A DNA stretch of 64,000 nucleotides, from NCBI RefSeq assembly GCF_964019385.1, contig NC_088649.1, forward strand, positions 25,975,517-26,039,516, read 5' to 3'. The notes under the pieces were generated by a model, which saw only the letters and a program-made list of their open reading frames with translations, made no database searches and was not told where the DNA came from. A program made the translations under genes and the position numbers. This DNA is from Sycon ciliatum. Lineage: Eukaryota; Porifera; Calcarea; Leucosolenida; Sycettidae. Positions 33,344-45,012 of the stretch are shown here, in pieces. Within the stretch, counting starts at the first letter, position 1. Every line of letters starts with the position of its first letter.

Positions 33344-36300
33344 AGGGTCCAGAGTCAGCTCCAAACCACCATGGCCCGGAAGTGCTGCCCGCCGCGCCTT
33401 CCGATGTAGTATGCCATTCCGTTGCTGTTGACAGTTGCCAGTATGTTATCGGCAAAGTAAGTTCAATATGCACAACTGATGTCCACATGTTAGTTGATTC
33501 TGGAAGTTCGATTTCGTTTGTCAGCTCAGCATTCTATCAACAACATAAGCATATAAAATTAAACAAAATTTCTACATCAGTCCGAAGTGTTGATGGCAGT
33601 GGCGTGACTGTGGAAGGAGCGGTGGATGTGCAGCTAGAGTTTGGCAGCCTCCAACTTCAGCACACTATGGTAGTTGCGAACATTGAGCCTGACGTACTAT
33701 TATGCATAGACTTCCTCCGTAGGCACGGTTGTATTATGGATCTGGGACAAGGCTGTCTGCACTTGAGCAATCAGACCCTTCCATTAACACAGGGAGTTGG
33801 GCCCAAGCACCTTTCATGTCAGAGAGTGGAAACAGACCCCATTCCAGTGCAATTGGCTGAATCTGTTGTTCTACAGGGCTATTCTCAGTTGATAACGCAA
33901 GGTAGATTACGTGACACTGAGTTTATGTCTCCATCGTGCGGAATGGTAGAGCCAACAGAGTCGTTCGTAGATACATTTTGTGTCAGTGCAGCTAGAGTGG
34001 TCACGACCGTGAGTGAGAACAGTACTGTTCCTGTCAGGTTGCAGAACCTGCTACCACGGCCTGTCACTATAAACAAGGGTACAGTTGTTGGCATGTTCGA
34101 ATCTTGCTTTGTTGAGAAAGCCGCAGAAGCCGCGGATGAGCCTGATTGTACTGCTGAAAGCTGTAATGCTGCTGATATGTGTTCTGACCCTGTTGAGTTG
34201 TTTGACCTTAGTCATCTCGATACAGAAGAGGCAGCAGCCGTCAGGTCTCTTCTCTCGGAGTTCAGCGACATAATTTCAACGGGAGCAATGGATCTTGGCT
34301 CTACCGGTGTTGCCAAACACGACATCGAGACCACTAGCAGCCAGCCTATTCGCCAAGCCCCTAGACGATTGCCGCTTCACCATGCCAATGAGGTTCGTGA
34401 ACATGTTGAGCAGCTTTTAGCTGAGGGTTTAGTCGATCCTTCCAACAGTCCTTGGGCAGCCCCTATTGTTGTTGTTCGGAAGCTTGATGGAGCTATTAGA
34501 CTATGTGTCGATTATCGCAAACTCAATGCTGTAACTGTCAGAGACGCATTCCCCATTCCGCGGATTGATGATGCCATAGACAACATGGGTGACGCACAGT
34601 ATTTCACAACCCTAGATCTTGCATCCGGTTACTGGCAGGTAGAGCTAACTAATGCAGCAAGGGCGAAATCAGCATTTGTCACTCCATTTGGATTGTTTGA
34701 ATGGAAAGTCATGCCATTTGGGTTGTGCAATGCCCCAGCAACTTTCCAGCGCCTGATGACCATGGTTCTGGGTGATCTTGTGCCAAGCGTATGTTCAGCG
34801 TACATAGATGACACCATAACTTTCTCGAAAACATTTCAAGAACATCTGGTTAGACTGCGCCTAGTATTTGAAAAATTCCGGGCAGCAGGTTTGAAGGTCA
34901 AGCCTCGTAAGTGCCAGATTCTGAGCAAGTCGGTTACGTATCTTGGGCATGTGTTCAAGGGAGGTGGTGTGAGCTCTGATCCCAAGAATTGCAGTTCGGT
35001 CACCAGTCTCAAACCACTTAGCTCTGCAACCGAGGTTCGTCGATTTGTAGGTTTTGCTTCCTACTACAGGCGGTTCATTAAGGACTTCGCGACAATTGCA
35101 GCACCGCTACACAAGCTAATGCAGAAACAGGCAAGCTTTTCGTGGACGGATGAGTGTCAGCAAGCGTTCGATATCCTGAAGCAGAAGCTCACGTCATCTC
35201 CTGTCCTGACGTACCCGGATCCATCCCGCAAGTTTATCCTGGACACGGATGCTTCTGACACTGGTATTGGTGCAACTCTATCGCAGGTTGACGATCAGGG
35301 CAGAGAGCAGGTAATTGCGTATGCTAGTAGTTAACTTAGTAAGAGCCAACGTCGCTACGGCACAACTCGGCGTGAGATGTATGCAGTGGTCTTCTTTGTG
35401 CAATACTTCAAACATTATTTGCTGGGTGCAAACTTTACCTTGCAAACCGATCACAAAGCCCTTCTCTGGTTGAAGGCTTTCAAGGATTCGGAAGGTATCC
35501 TGGCGAGATGGTTGGAGAAACTAGAAGCGTTCGATTTCACAACTGTCCACCGTAGAGGTACTCAGCATGCCAACGCAGATGCATTGTCACGGTTCCATAG
35601 CCAACCTGCGGACAATTCGGAGCATCCTGCATCGGCCACTGCCGAGCCTTCAGTAATGGATCCAAATATTACTGTTGTCTGTCCTTCCCAGTCTTCCATT
35701 CCTGTCCCTACAGCCGTGCCATCAGTCTCTCCGGATACAGCAGCTGGTGATGCATTGACGCAGGATTCTGGACATCAAGCATACGTGGGTAATGTTGACG
35801 TTGAATCACAACCTGCAGAACATGCGAATGATGATAGCAATTTACTTGGAAGCAATTGGGCAGATTTTTTTAGTGCAGAAGATATTCGCAGAGCTCAAGC
35901 GGAAGACAGTGACATTGACTGCATGATTGGTTGGCAACAAGCATTGTTAGACAGGCCTAAACGCAGTGATAGTGCTATGAAAGGAGCATCATTAACCTTG
36001 ATACGTCTGTGGAGTCAGTGGAAACGGCTGGTTCTGCAAGATGGCTTATTGTATCGTACGTACACTTCAGTAGATGGTAGCAACTCATTTCTGCAACTTG
36101 TTGTACCTGTCAGTTTGCGACAGAGAATTATGACTGGGATGCACAATGAGTGTAGTGGTGGCCACCTCGCTACTGAACGTACTCTAGAGAAGGTGAAAGC
36201 TAGATTCTATTGGCCTTTTATGTCGTCTGACATTGAGCTGCATTGCAAGGCGTGTGCGCTTTGTTCAGCTAGGCGTACCCCAGCACCAACCGCTCGCGCT

Positions 36301-37458
36301 CCGATGAAGGTGGACCAACCATCCTTTCCACTGCAACGTGTCGCTATGGACATCATGGGACCACTGCCCAGAACAAATCGAGGTAACCTCTACATTGTTG
36401 TGATTACTGATTATTTCACGAAGTGGGTAGAAGCGTTTGCCATCCCGGATATGACTGCTAGGACAATAGCTTCGGCACTGATTGATGGTTTCATTTGTCG
36501 CTACGGTGTGCCACTGTCTATCCACACTGATCAAGGTGCGCAATTTGAGTCAAATTTGTTCAAATCCATCTGTGAACTGTTAGATATGAAGAAGACACGC
36601 ACGACTCCATACCATCCTTCTAGTGATGGTTTAGTTGAACGGATGAATCGCACACTTGAGAACATGCTGAGTGCCAGAGTCAATGCCAATCACAATGACT
36701 GGGACCTGCATATTCAACGCTGTTTACTGGCGTATCGTAGTAGCGTACATAGTTCAACCAAGGAAACCCCAGCTAGATTGATGTTCGGCAGAGAGCTTAA
36801 GTTGCCAGTGGATATTATGTTTAACGACTCCAGAGAACATGTCAAATCTGTACCTGACTATATGATTCGTCTCGAGATCTCCTTGCAGCAGGCATTTTCT
36901 CACGCTCGATCAGCTGGCGCTAAAGCACAGAAACGTCAGAAGGACTACTATGATGCAAAGACGACCAAGCCACGGTTTGCGATCAATGACAAGGTGCGCT
37001 TACACAACCCAGCTGTGAAAGCAGGCAACACAAAGAAGTTCCTCAAGCCATGGACCGGGCCGTATCGAGTTGTCGAGGTGATCGATGACGTGGTGTACAG
37101 GATTGAGCACTGTGATACAGGGAAACTCCAGGTGGTGCACATCAACCGGCTCAAGTCAACGACTCAAGTACCGGAGGAGCAGCACGCTCCAGTGCCAGCA
37201 CACCTACCTCAACCGGCGCTAATTGATTACGTGCAAGACGCAGTTCCGGCTATTCCAGTTCCGCCTGTTCCGGTTCCAGCAGTTCCGGTTATTCCAGTTC
37301 CGGCAGTTCCAGCTGTTCCAGTTCCGGCTGTTCCAGTCCCGGCTGTTCCGGCAGCTCCCGTTGTGCCAGCCGTTCCGATCATGCCACAGGCAGGTGGGTA
37401 TAACTTACGCAATCGGGCAAATCTCCAGAGGCCGGTGCGATACCGTCAATCGTGCTGA
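33244..37458 (+). pseudogene. pol: Gypsy pol (protease-RT-RNase H-integrase) with one stop
   Basis: Frame 33244-35334 contains the protease motif LVDSGSS (about 33490), reverse transcriptase with LCVDYRKLNAVTV, YFTTLDLASGYWQ, MPFGLCNAPATFQ and YIDD (about 34803), then RNase H start FILDTDASDTGIGATLSQ. A single TAA at 35332 breaks RNase H. The same frame resumes at once as LSKSQRRYGTTRREMYAVVF. Integrase follows: H-H-C-C zinc site (GMHNECSGGH..CKACALC), catalytic D in MDIMGPL, DQGAQFE and VERMNRTLE, and a GPY-like WTGPYRVVEVID. The C-terminus is a VPAVPV repeat. One nonsense codon in otherwise open sequence suggests recent inactivation or a base-calling error. Confidence 0.85.
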
Positions 37459-37568
37459 ATGCCTTTTATATGCGAGGAAAAGTTGTCCCTCACGTCATTC
37501 TCGCCATACTAGGATCATCTCTCCGGTCTGGTCCGGCCATGTTTGCAATTTCGGTGCCAATCTTGGCA

Positions 37569-38140
37569 ATTTGCCGCCCAATGAGCCGCAGTTGTAGAAG
37601 CAGTAACAGCAAACATTGGAGTGAGTTGAATTGGAATTGGAAGGAAGCACAAATGGAAGAAAGTGAAAGCTCCACGTGCTGATGGCCCAAGTGAAAAGGG
37701 CTCTCACAGGTTCCGTATCTCCATATGTTGAATTTTGCTGTACATGTCGGCTATTTTCCGCCCAATGAGCCGCAGTTGTAGAAGCAGCAACAGCCAAAAT
37801 TGGAGTGAGTTGAATCGGAACGAAGCATAAACGGACTAATGTGAAACCTCCACGTGTTGATGGCCCGAGTGAAAAGTGCTCCCGATCCCACGGGTTCCGT
37901 ATCTCCATGTCCATATGTGTTGAATTCCGCTTCAAACGTGGGCTAGTTGCCGCATAATGAGCCGCAGTGGTAGAAGCCGCAATAACAGCCAAAATTGGAG
38001 TGAGTTGAATTGGAACGAAGCACAAATGGAAGAAAACGAAACTTCCCCGTCGACTGTTGGTGGCCCGAGGGAAAAGAGCTCCATGGATCCAACGGGTTCC
38101 GCATCTCCATATGTTGAATTTCGCTGCCACTCAGGGCTGT
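37569..38140. repeat. 184-192 bp tandem repeat, three copies
   Basis: Copies start near 37580, 37764 and 37956, each with AATGAGCCGCAGTKGTAGAA, a TTGGAGTGAGTTGAATYGGA segment, GGCCCRAGTGAAAA and GGTTCCGTATCTCCATATG. Divergence is several percent. It directly follows the Gypsy pol stop where a 3' LTR would be expected. Confidence 0.85.
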
Positions 38141-39230
38141 TTGCCAGCAAAGGATACGCAATGGTTGAAACGGTAAACCAAAAAATAACAAAGGAATGAA
38201 ACAACCAAACTTTTGCTGTGCAAGGCGCGAGGAAAGGCATTCCCGCGGGTTGGGTCCCGCCAAATGTGCAGTTGTCGTGGCAAAAAAGGATCCGTTGGTT
38301 CGGGCAACCCCGCTCCCCGAGGTGGGTTGACGGGATCCAAATCCAAAGGATCCGGATTCGACCAATCGAAAGGGTGCGAATCCAGTGGATCCGGTGGATC
38401 GAGATCCCGATCCTACCAAACGAACATGACCTAAGACAGTTTCAAAACTGGTTATCCTCGAAGCCTGTTTTTGTCTTGCTTGTCCGGAGGCATGTACACT
38501 TTCGTATGTGCGTAGAATAGTTGCAAACAAGGCGAGGGAACCGGATAATCGAACACACCTACTGTATGTATGCACTGCATATGCTGTAAATCGGTAACCA
38601 ACGATTTTCTTCCGGATGGCAAGGGACCCGGATAAAAGAGGACCGGATAAGTGAGGTCTGACTGTCCCAGCAATATATTCAAACTTTGGCACTACTTCAT
38701 GAAAGGAGATTTAGGTTGTGTTTTTGTTTCTGGGAGAAAACATTTCTGAGCTATTCACCCTGCAGACGTAGAATTATGTGATAGTATGGGGCTGAGAGCC
38801 TTACCGAGAGTATCATATACATTGGCATCACCTACAGCGCTGGCTTAGCAGCAAATGAGTTTAAATTTGAGCTTAAATCGACAATGACAAGATACCTCGT
38901 CACGCACATGAAGCATGGACCACTGTACAAACTGCTTTACATTCGGTGGTGGAAGAAGTGGCAACATATTAATTTTAGTGTCCTTGCCCAACGCTTGCCG
39001 AGCTGACTGGGTGCTGACGTTGGATAAGGAATATCCGATTAGCGATGGACCTGCAGCTTCCACTGATATGGACCATTCAAATCAACACCCACAGTCCGAC
39101 ATGCCCTGATATAATTTTTTAACCGGACTTTCCACTCAATTCAGTGTGTTGTGATGCTGCGAACATTCAAGTGTAGCGAACTGTGAGCGAGTGATGCAAT
39201 GGAGCCTTTTGTGTTGTCTTTTCTGCGCAG

Positions 39231-39314
39231 AGCACTGTGCTAATGGCGTTCTGGCCCAGGACCTGAGTTGCAAGTGCAACCGCACTGTCTTCTATGGAGA
39301 CTACTGTGAAAAGG
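39231..39314 (+). CDS. Unit 4 exon B1 (4-Cys half-EGF)
   Basis: Exon of 84 bases, phase 1-1, acceptor TGCGCAG and donor GTAAGA. It encodes HCANGVLAQDLSCKCNRT then VFYGDYCEKG, with conserved four-cysteine spacing. Confidence 0.78.
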
Positions 39315-39466
39315 GTAAGACTGCAGGATAAAACTGTCTAAGTCTGTGTGGATTATACATGTACTACAATGGAAATAACCCGCTGGTGAACGGGGTATAC
39401 TGCTGTCTATATTTAAGGACCAACAAAATCCGCGTGTGGCTTATACTCAAGGGCAGCTTAATTAAT

Positions 39467-40607
39467 GCCGATTCACAACACCACTTTCTGCGACGCGACT
39501 TGCGACAGTTGCAACTAGAAACTGTCTGTCCTGAGCTGTCGCGTACAGTCGCAAGTCACCTGTCGCAGAATTTGAAGAAAGTTCAACTTTTGCGACATGT
39601 GATGTTCGACATGCGCAAATGGAGTACAGTTTCTACCCTGGGTGCTCATGCAGTGCACGTGCATAGTACTACTACACGGGTGTTTGCAGTGCATGAACTC
39701 TGGCCAGTCGTCCCCGTACTCAAAATGCGTACGCATTCGGATCTACCGTACATATCCTCGTATTTTGGGCGAATCTGAACGGTACGATGCGGTCGAATTG
39801 GGCCTGAATTTGCCCTGAACCAGACGCTTTCGAAGTAAAATTAGGCATTTTGAAGGCTACACGGGAACGCTGCGGCCATGTCTTCTTTCCTGCGTCTTTT
39901 GTTTGAAAATCGGAGCGTTTTTGAGCTCGTAGTTTCGTCTTCGTTGTGGAATGGCCGTGCGTACAGTCTCCTTGGAATTACCAATGTCACACCCCCGTTT
40001 ATTACATTACTAGGAGTTTGGCCGGCAGCCACGATAGTTTTTATCCCTGGTTCCATATGTCCTTTTATTGAACAGCCAAACGAAACTTTGTGGTGCGGGG
40101 GTCTCAAGTTTGTCACTTTGAGTTGTACACAACAACCACATCAACACCTCAAAGAGCCAAAAAATCAAGTGAGCAAAGTATTTCAATGTTTCGCTTTTGC
40201 CTGGCCTGCTGTGAAGATGGAGACTTCTACTCGGTAGCAGATACTCGTATCAATAAGCTGGGAGGGAGAGCGTGGCCAGTAAAATGTTAGGATAAAAAGA
40301 GCCACATTCTCTCTCGGAAAAGGTCGTCGTTCCAACACACTTGCTCTACCCAGATCTGTAGTAGGCTAGATTTTGCATGCACGTGCGAGATTTGCATCCG
40401 TCGCGCACATAGCCAGAGTCGAAATTGTTGTACTCTCGGATTTGCTGCCATCTTGACGAGTGGCCTCTGCACACTAGTGCATAAGGATTTCGCATACATG
40501 AAAAAAAGATTGTGAACTGTGTGTCGCTGTCACGGCTTGTCGCAGCTCGTCGCAGGTGTCACAAGTCGCATGTCGCGTTGCTAGAAGTTGTATTGTGAAT
40601 CGGCCTT
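39467..40607. mobile_element. Long inverted-repeat element, relative of 3265-3796
   Basis: Left GCCGATTCACAAC and right complement of GTTGTATTGTGAATCGGC, with GCGACAG-rich arms (TGCGACGCGACTTGCGACAG on the left). The interior from 39780 to 40480 is unique here and contains no recognised protein. Confidence 0.55.
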
Positions 40608-40714
40608 TATACTCGAATGTGGATTTTACTCTGGAAAATACTGTTCATGACCAGGTGCTGATGTCACGACCGTATTTCCACACCCAGATTTTTTTGCCAC
40701 GAAATGCAGCTACC

Positions 40715-40790
40715 TACCCTATAGTTTGGAAGGATGCACATCATTGTGAACTTGATGAAGGCAATTTGCCGAAACGTTGGAATAATTGTT
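40715..40790 (+). other. Degenerate Penelope-like 3' end
   Basis: Contains TTGATGAAGGCAATTTGCC followed by GAAACGTTGGAAT. It has a good stem (GGCAA/TTTGCC) and GAAACGTT but a T in place of the first core C. It resembles Penelope-like 3' sequences, but a working hammerhead is doubtful. Confidence 0.3.
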
Positions 40791-41139
40791 GTGAAATGAG
40801 TTGAACTATTGCAGTGTTAATGGAAGAGAGCGTGTGGGCTCTACTCTCAACTGATTATGAAAATGCAGGAAGCCTCCCCACTTTTACTTCCCTATCTATC
40901 GCCGTTAATTAATTTGACGCAGAATAGGCCTCGCCCCTAATTTTTTGGGGTTGAACTAGTGATGTGTGGCTTTTATACTCTGGGAAATCTGGTGCTTGGA
41001 CAGTCTGGCTCAACCGCTGGTAACTTGTTTGTGGTTCAATTGCTCCCTTCATGCTTCTCATTGCATAGCATGCCGTGATGCTTTTCCTTGCCATTCCCTG
41101 CTCTTGTTGCGCATGCATGAACATATCGTATCTCTACAG

Positions 41140-41229
41140 ATGGCTGCAAGTGCTTGAACCAGGGTCAGTGTGACAACGAGGGTAAATGCATCTGCCCGAC
41201 AAGATTCTACGGAGAACATTGCCAACTCG
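41140..41229 (+). CDS. Unit 4 exon B2 (EGF-like module)
   Basis: Exon of 90 bases, phase 1-1, acceptor TCTCTACAG and donor GTAGGT. It encodes GCKCLNQGQCDNEGKCICPT then RFYGEHCQL, six cysteines. It is one codon longer at the start than the other B2 exons. Confidence 0.85.
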
Positions 41230-41554
41230 GTAGGTAGCAAGATATTCATTTTTGTCAATGCAAACAGTTATTTTGACTCATTGCATATAAGGCTGAGGTT
41301 GTGATCGTTTCTTCATACCCTGATCCAGATCCAGACCCACTACTACTATAATCATTCCGTTTGAATGTGGTGGATCTCCCCAAAGTGCACCTGGGGTGTT
41401 GTGTAATCTGGATGTTTAAAAAAACTGCTTTGACGTGTTGCACCCGATGATGATCATGAATCATGTACTAACCATGCTGTGCTGTTCTGTTGCTATTTTT
41501 GTTGTGCACTGAAACAATATGTACGTCATGCACTGCACACAATAACTGCTGCAG

Positions 41555-41644
41555 AGTGCAGAACATGTCTGAACCAGGGTCGGTGTAATGAAGACGGCAC
41601 CTGCACCTGCGCTGAAGGATGGATTGGCGACCGGTGCCAGACTG
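41555..41644 (+). CDS. Unit 4 exon B4 (EGF-like module)
   Basis: Exon of 90 bases, phase 1-1. It encodes ECRTCLNQGRCNEDGTCTCA then EGWIGDRCQT, six cysteines, the first pair spaced C-x2-C rather than C-x-C. B2 precedes it by only about 330 bases. No B3 exon lies between, and no domain C follows before the disintegrin exon. Confidence 0.85.
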
Positions 41645-42135
41645 GTAAGTGTCTACTTAATGAAGCGAATACGCTGCATTCCTTCGGCGTGCGTACTGCA
41701 TGTTGCAGTTACATTTCTTTCGCTTTGTAAATCTATGTCCAGTGAAAGTAATGCCATGTGTTCGGATTGCAGTCCGCATTTTAAACACTCCTAATTTACA
41801 CCCCCAAAAAATAAAAGGTCTGTGCTGCTCACACTCCAGTGGTTAAAATTAATACACCACGATGTAAAGGGTCAATGGGTATAATCTGGGCACGGATAAT
41901 ACTCAGGTACGGCGATTCCTCTGGAAAGTATGGTACATTGTAGTAGTTGATTTGCCTGTCGTCGGTTGGACTAGTTGAGCCAACTTGCATGCATGAACGG
42001 CGGTCATCGGCCCCAGCAACTTCTGGTCTCCTGGCTTGTTGCAAAATGCCCATTTTGTGTCACCCGGGAAACATAAGCGGGACTTGATCACAGCGGATTT
42101 TGAGAAGTGGAGTGTCCCTGCCTCATTAATATCAT

Positions 42136-42358
42136 CAAGAGTCCATAATCCCGCAGAGTGCGCAATTAGGATGGGGTTGTGGGACGGCGTAATCCGTGAT
42201 TTACGTCATGTTTGGGTCGGACTTGCGTCATTGCGTCGACGCGGTCAACCACGGTTCACACTTTCCCTACTCATGATGTCACACTATGACGTTCAACACG
42301 CATTTCGTCCCAGATCTGATCAGTGAAGTTGCGCACTCTGGAGGATTATGGATTCTTG
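42136..42358. mobile_element. CAAGAGT-family MITE
   Basis: Inverted ends CAAGAGTCCATAATCCCGCA and its complement ending GGATTATGGATTCTTG. Flanks ATATCAT and ATATAAT look like a 7-base target duplication with one change. The interior is rich in ACGTCA words. Confidence 0.7.
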
Positions 42359-42914
42359 ATATAATGGTTTGACCTTGCTTGCAGCCGCCGTGAATGGTTT
42401 GTCGATGATGTAAGCCGAGTAGATTTATGTCAGGGAAATGCAAATTTTCTACTCCACTGGCCGAGTGGAGTGAAGAAATTAAGCTTTCCCCAGTGGTCAC
42501 TAGAACAGGTTGGAATTACAGGCACACTACATCGCCTGATGTGAGTTTTCGCCATCACCAGACCCCATAGAACGGGTAGCCAGGCCGTTGTAGATGTTGG
42601 ATGGGATGTGTTCTGGTCCAATGGATTGAAATAATCAGCTCCTACTCAAGCCCATCCAGCATCTCGACAAAAAGAACAGTATTGGCCGTGGATTTACAAG
42701 CCAAAAGTCTGCTTCATCTGTCATGCCGTGCCCCTCAAAGACTGTGAAGGTCCCTAAATAGTACCTCACATCTTTTTTTTCTCGATGTCTGCTGCGGGCA
42801 TAATTTGCATGCTGCACACGTTTTTCTTTGGGATGTTCGTAGACTGATTTCTTACTGTTATGCCAATGTCTGGCATACTGACCAATGTTGTTGTTGTGTG
42901 TTGGTTTAATGTAG

Positions 42915-43622
42915 GGTGTGCGGACACGGACCCATGCTGCGTGAACAAGCGCATCGTGACACGCCGGGATCAGGTCTGCCGTGCCGCCACCAGCGACTGT
43001 GACGTGGCAGAGTACTGCGACGGCGAGAATGCCACATGTCCACAGGACCTGACCGCACGCAACGGCTGGCCTTGCTCCAATAGTCAAGCATCCTGCTGGA
43101 GTGGAGTTTGCCAATCACGAACTGGCCAGTGTCAGAGTGTCTGGAACGATATGGATCAAGGGTCAGCTCCTGAGGATTGCTTCGCGATCATGAACGTTTT
43201 TGGAGAACGTACGGGTAACTGTGGTTTCAAATCGTCCAATTCCACCCCAGGAACCTATGCAGCCTGTGCGGCTGGAGATGCCCTATGTGGTAGTTTGTTC
43301 TGCCTTCCACTTGCTCGAAAGAACCAACCCAGTAGTGATGTTCTGTCAAAAACCGTTCCCGTACGCGGTGATGGCGGTATAATCAGGTGCAATGGTTTGT
43401 ACGCGTCCCCGCCAAGAAGCCACGATGACCCATCGCTCGTGAAGGACGGAACACGCTGTGATGCCAGCGGCGCTAACAAGGACCTCGTGTGCCACAAGCA
43501 ACGCTGCGTGGACAAGTCTCGAGTCACCAGTCAGTGTTCGGTCGATGCTGACAGCGGCAAAGAGTGTGGTGGAGTCGGTGTCTGTACAAATGTAACAACC
43601 TGCCTTTACCCACCCACACCTG
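42915..43622 (+). CDS. Disintegrin C-terminal half plus ADAM cysteine-rich exon
   Basis: Exon of 708 bases, phase 1-1, acceptor TAATGTAG and donor GTAAGT. It encodes GCADTDPCCVNKR, DQVCRAATSDCDVAEYCDG and ATCPQD, the second half of a disintegrin domain. An ADAM cysteine-rich region follows: GWPCSNSQASCWSGVC, GQCQSVW, GERTGNCGF, CAAGDALCGSLFC. It ends with an EGF-like LVCHKQRCVD and CGGVGVCTN..CLYP. In ADAM proteases these follow a metalloprotease domain and bind partners or control it. Here EGF modules precede them. The tripeptide at the disintegrin loop position is not RGD. The first half of the disintegrin domain is not visible. Confidence 0.88.
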
Positions 43623-43810
43623 GTAAGTTTTTGTTTTCACTGAATACCACAGAACCATCAGATGCTGCACAGCGGGGGCGGTGGCATATTGGATGGAAGT
43701 GGGGGTGGGGCAAAAGTAACTCCTCAAACCAAAGGTCTCGGAATCATCGTTACTAACTTACCAACCTAGTGGGCGTTTTCAATTCATTTTTAGTTTCTGT
43801 ACGTCCACGG

Positions 43811-44204
43811 TGCGTTTGGTTGGTACGATCTAGAACAGGATCGAACAGCTGGTGCACATGGCGCAGCCCCATGCCAACTACACGGTACTCCAGAAACAGA
43901 GCACATTTTTGTGAAAAATATGCCAAACTTAGTACATACTTCAAAATGTGTATGTGTCACCATGGTGACTGTGTACAGTACGAAGAGTCCAACTCCAAAG
44001 CGTGTGCACGTGATCATTTGGGACCAAAATCGATGTTCCCGCCAGGCTTCACAGTGAAAAAGTGAAACTGCTCGGTTTGCTCCGGCCTTGAGGCCGGAGC
44101 GAGCAGAACATGTTCTGGCCGACCCAGAACAGGTGCAGTGCCAACCAAACGCGCTGTTCTGGTGAATCCTGTTCTAGGTCGTACCAACCAAATGCGCCCC
44201 CAGT
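43811..44204. mobile_element. GTGCGTTTGGTTGGTAC-type inverted element
   Basis: Left GTGCGTTTGGTTGGTACGAT plus CTAGAACAGGATCGAAC, right complement of GTTCTAGGTCGTACCAACCA plus AATGCGCCC. The arms are about 45 bases. It is in the intron before the last exon. Confidence 0.6.
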
Positions 44205-44565
44205 TGGCATATGGATGCGATGTGCTACAGATCTTGGCTCTCAAACTATTGCTGCTACATGCAAAGTACAAGCAACAAAATAGCCGTCACGCCTTTTTTA
44301 GAGCTGCCTTACTGCGTGTGAGCAAAACTCTGTATCCTCCAACCAAAATTTTCATCGGCTCACGTACTCAACGTAGAATGGTCATTCAAAGTCCTCAGAT
44401 TCCTGAGGCTCAAGCTATTCTGACCTCTACTTTGCACGAGCCATGCAACCATGACCTACAGGGAACGTCCCCTTTCTTGGGCATGCTGTTCACAGACGGG
44501 CTCGCCTCACACGCAATTTGTAAAAAAATGGTTGTATCTGTGGTTCGCTCTTTCGCGCTATTACT

Positions 44566-44640
44566 GTCCTCGCAATTGGAACAGGCTCGGCCAAAAGCGG
44601 TATGGTTGCCAGGTATACTAACCACTGAGCTATGGATATG
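44566..44640 (-). repeat. tRNA-like (SINE head or tRNA relic)
   Basis: Minus strand has TAGCTCAGTGGTTAG, an RNA polymerase III A-box, followed about 45 bases on by GTTCCAATTGC, a degraded B-box. Stems do not close well, so an active tRNA gene is unlikely. A tRNA-derived SINE or relic is the better reading. The long plus-strand frame crossing it (44138-44908) has no recognisable product. Confidence 0.4.
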
Positions 44641-45012
44641 GTTACGTGTGGACACACGGAATTCGCAAAACAACTTCGTAGCACGTCCTGTGGTACTGCG
44701 CTGTAGGACTGTTTGTCAGGATGGTTCATGTGCAGTGCGAGCGCAGAAGGACCGGAAGTTGTGTGCGGATTGGATCACGTTTTCCAGTTTGAATTTTCTT
44801 CACATCGCGGATGTTCGAGCTGGGAAGGCAGAAGAACAGAGGTTCGAATATTCAGGGATTTTCAGCCCTAACGCAAACCCAGATTTTGCAATTTCACAAG
44901 AGTTTTAAAAGCCTCAGTACAGCTCCTGAAAAGAGTTTTTTGAGTAATAATGATACGGTGGCGAAGACATACCTTTAATAACCAGAGAAATGGTGGTAGC
45001 TACTAGTTACTA

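Larger units (their letters stand above)
31912..37460 (+). mobile_element. Gypsy (Ty3-like) LTR retrotransposon, nearly complete
   Basis: Order: candidate 5' LTR (about 31912-32262, with TATAAAAAG at about 32152), a primer-binding-like GGTGGCAGCGGTGG at about 32268, gag, protease, reverse transcriptase, RNase H and integrase. The exact LTR start is uncertain. No matching 3' LTR is seen downstream. Instead a 184-192 bp tandem repeat begins near 37565. It sits in sense orientation in the A4-B1 intron. Confidence 0.8.

Noticed and set aside
44138-44908. 256-codon plus-strand frame
   Set aside because: No recognisable motif. It begins inside an inverted-repeat element and crosses a tRNA-like relic, so it is probably open by chance.
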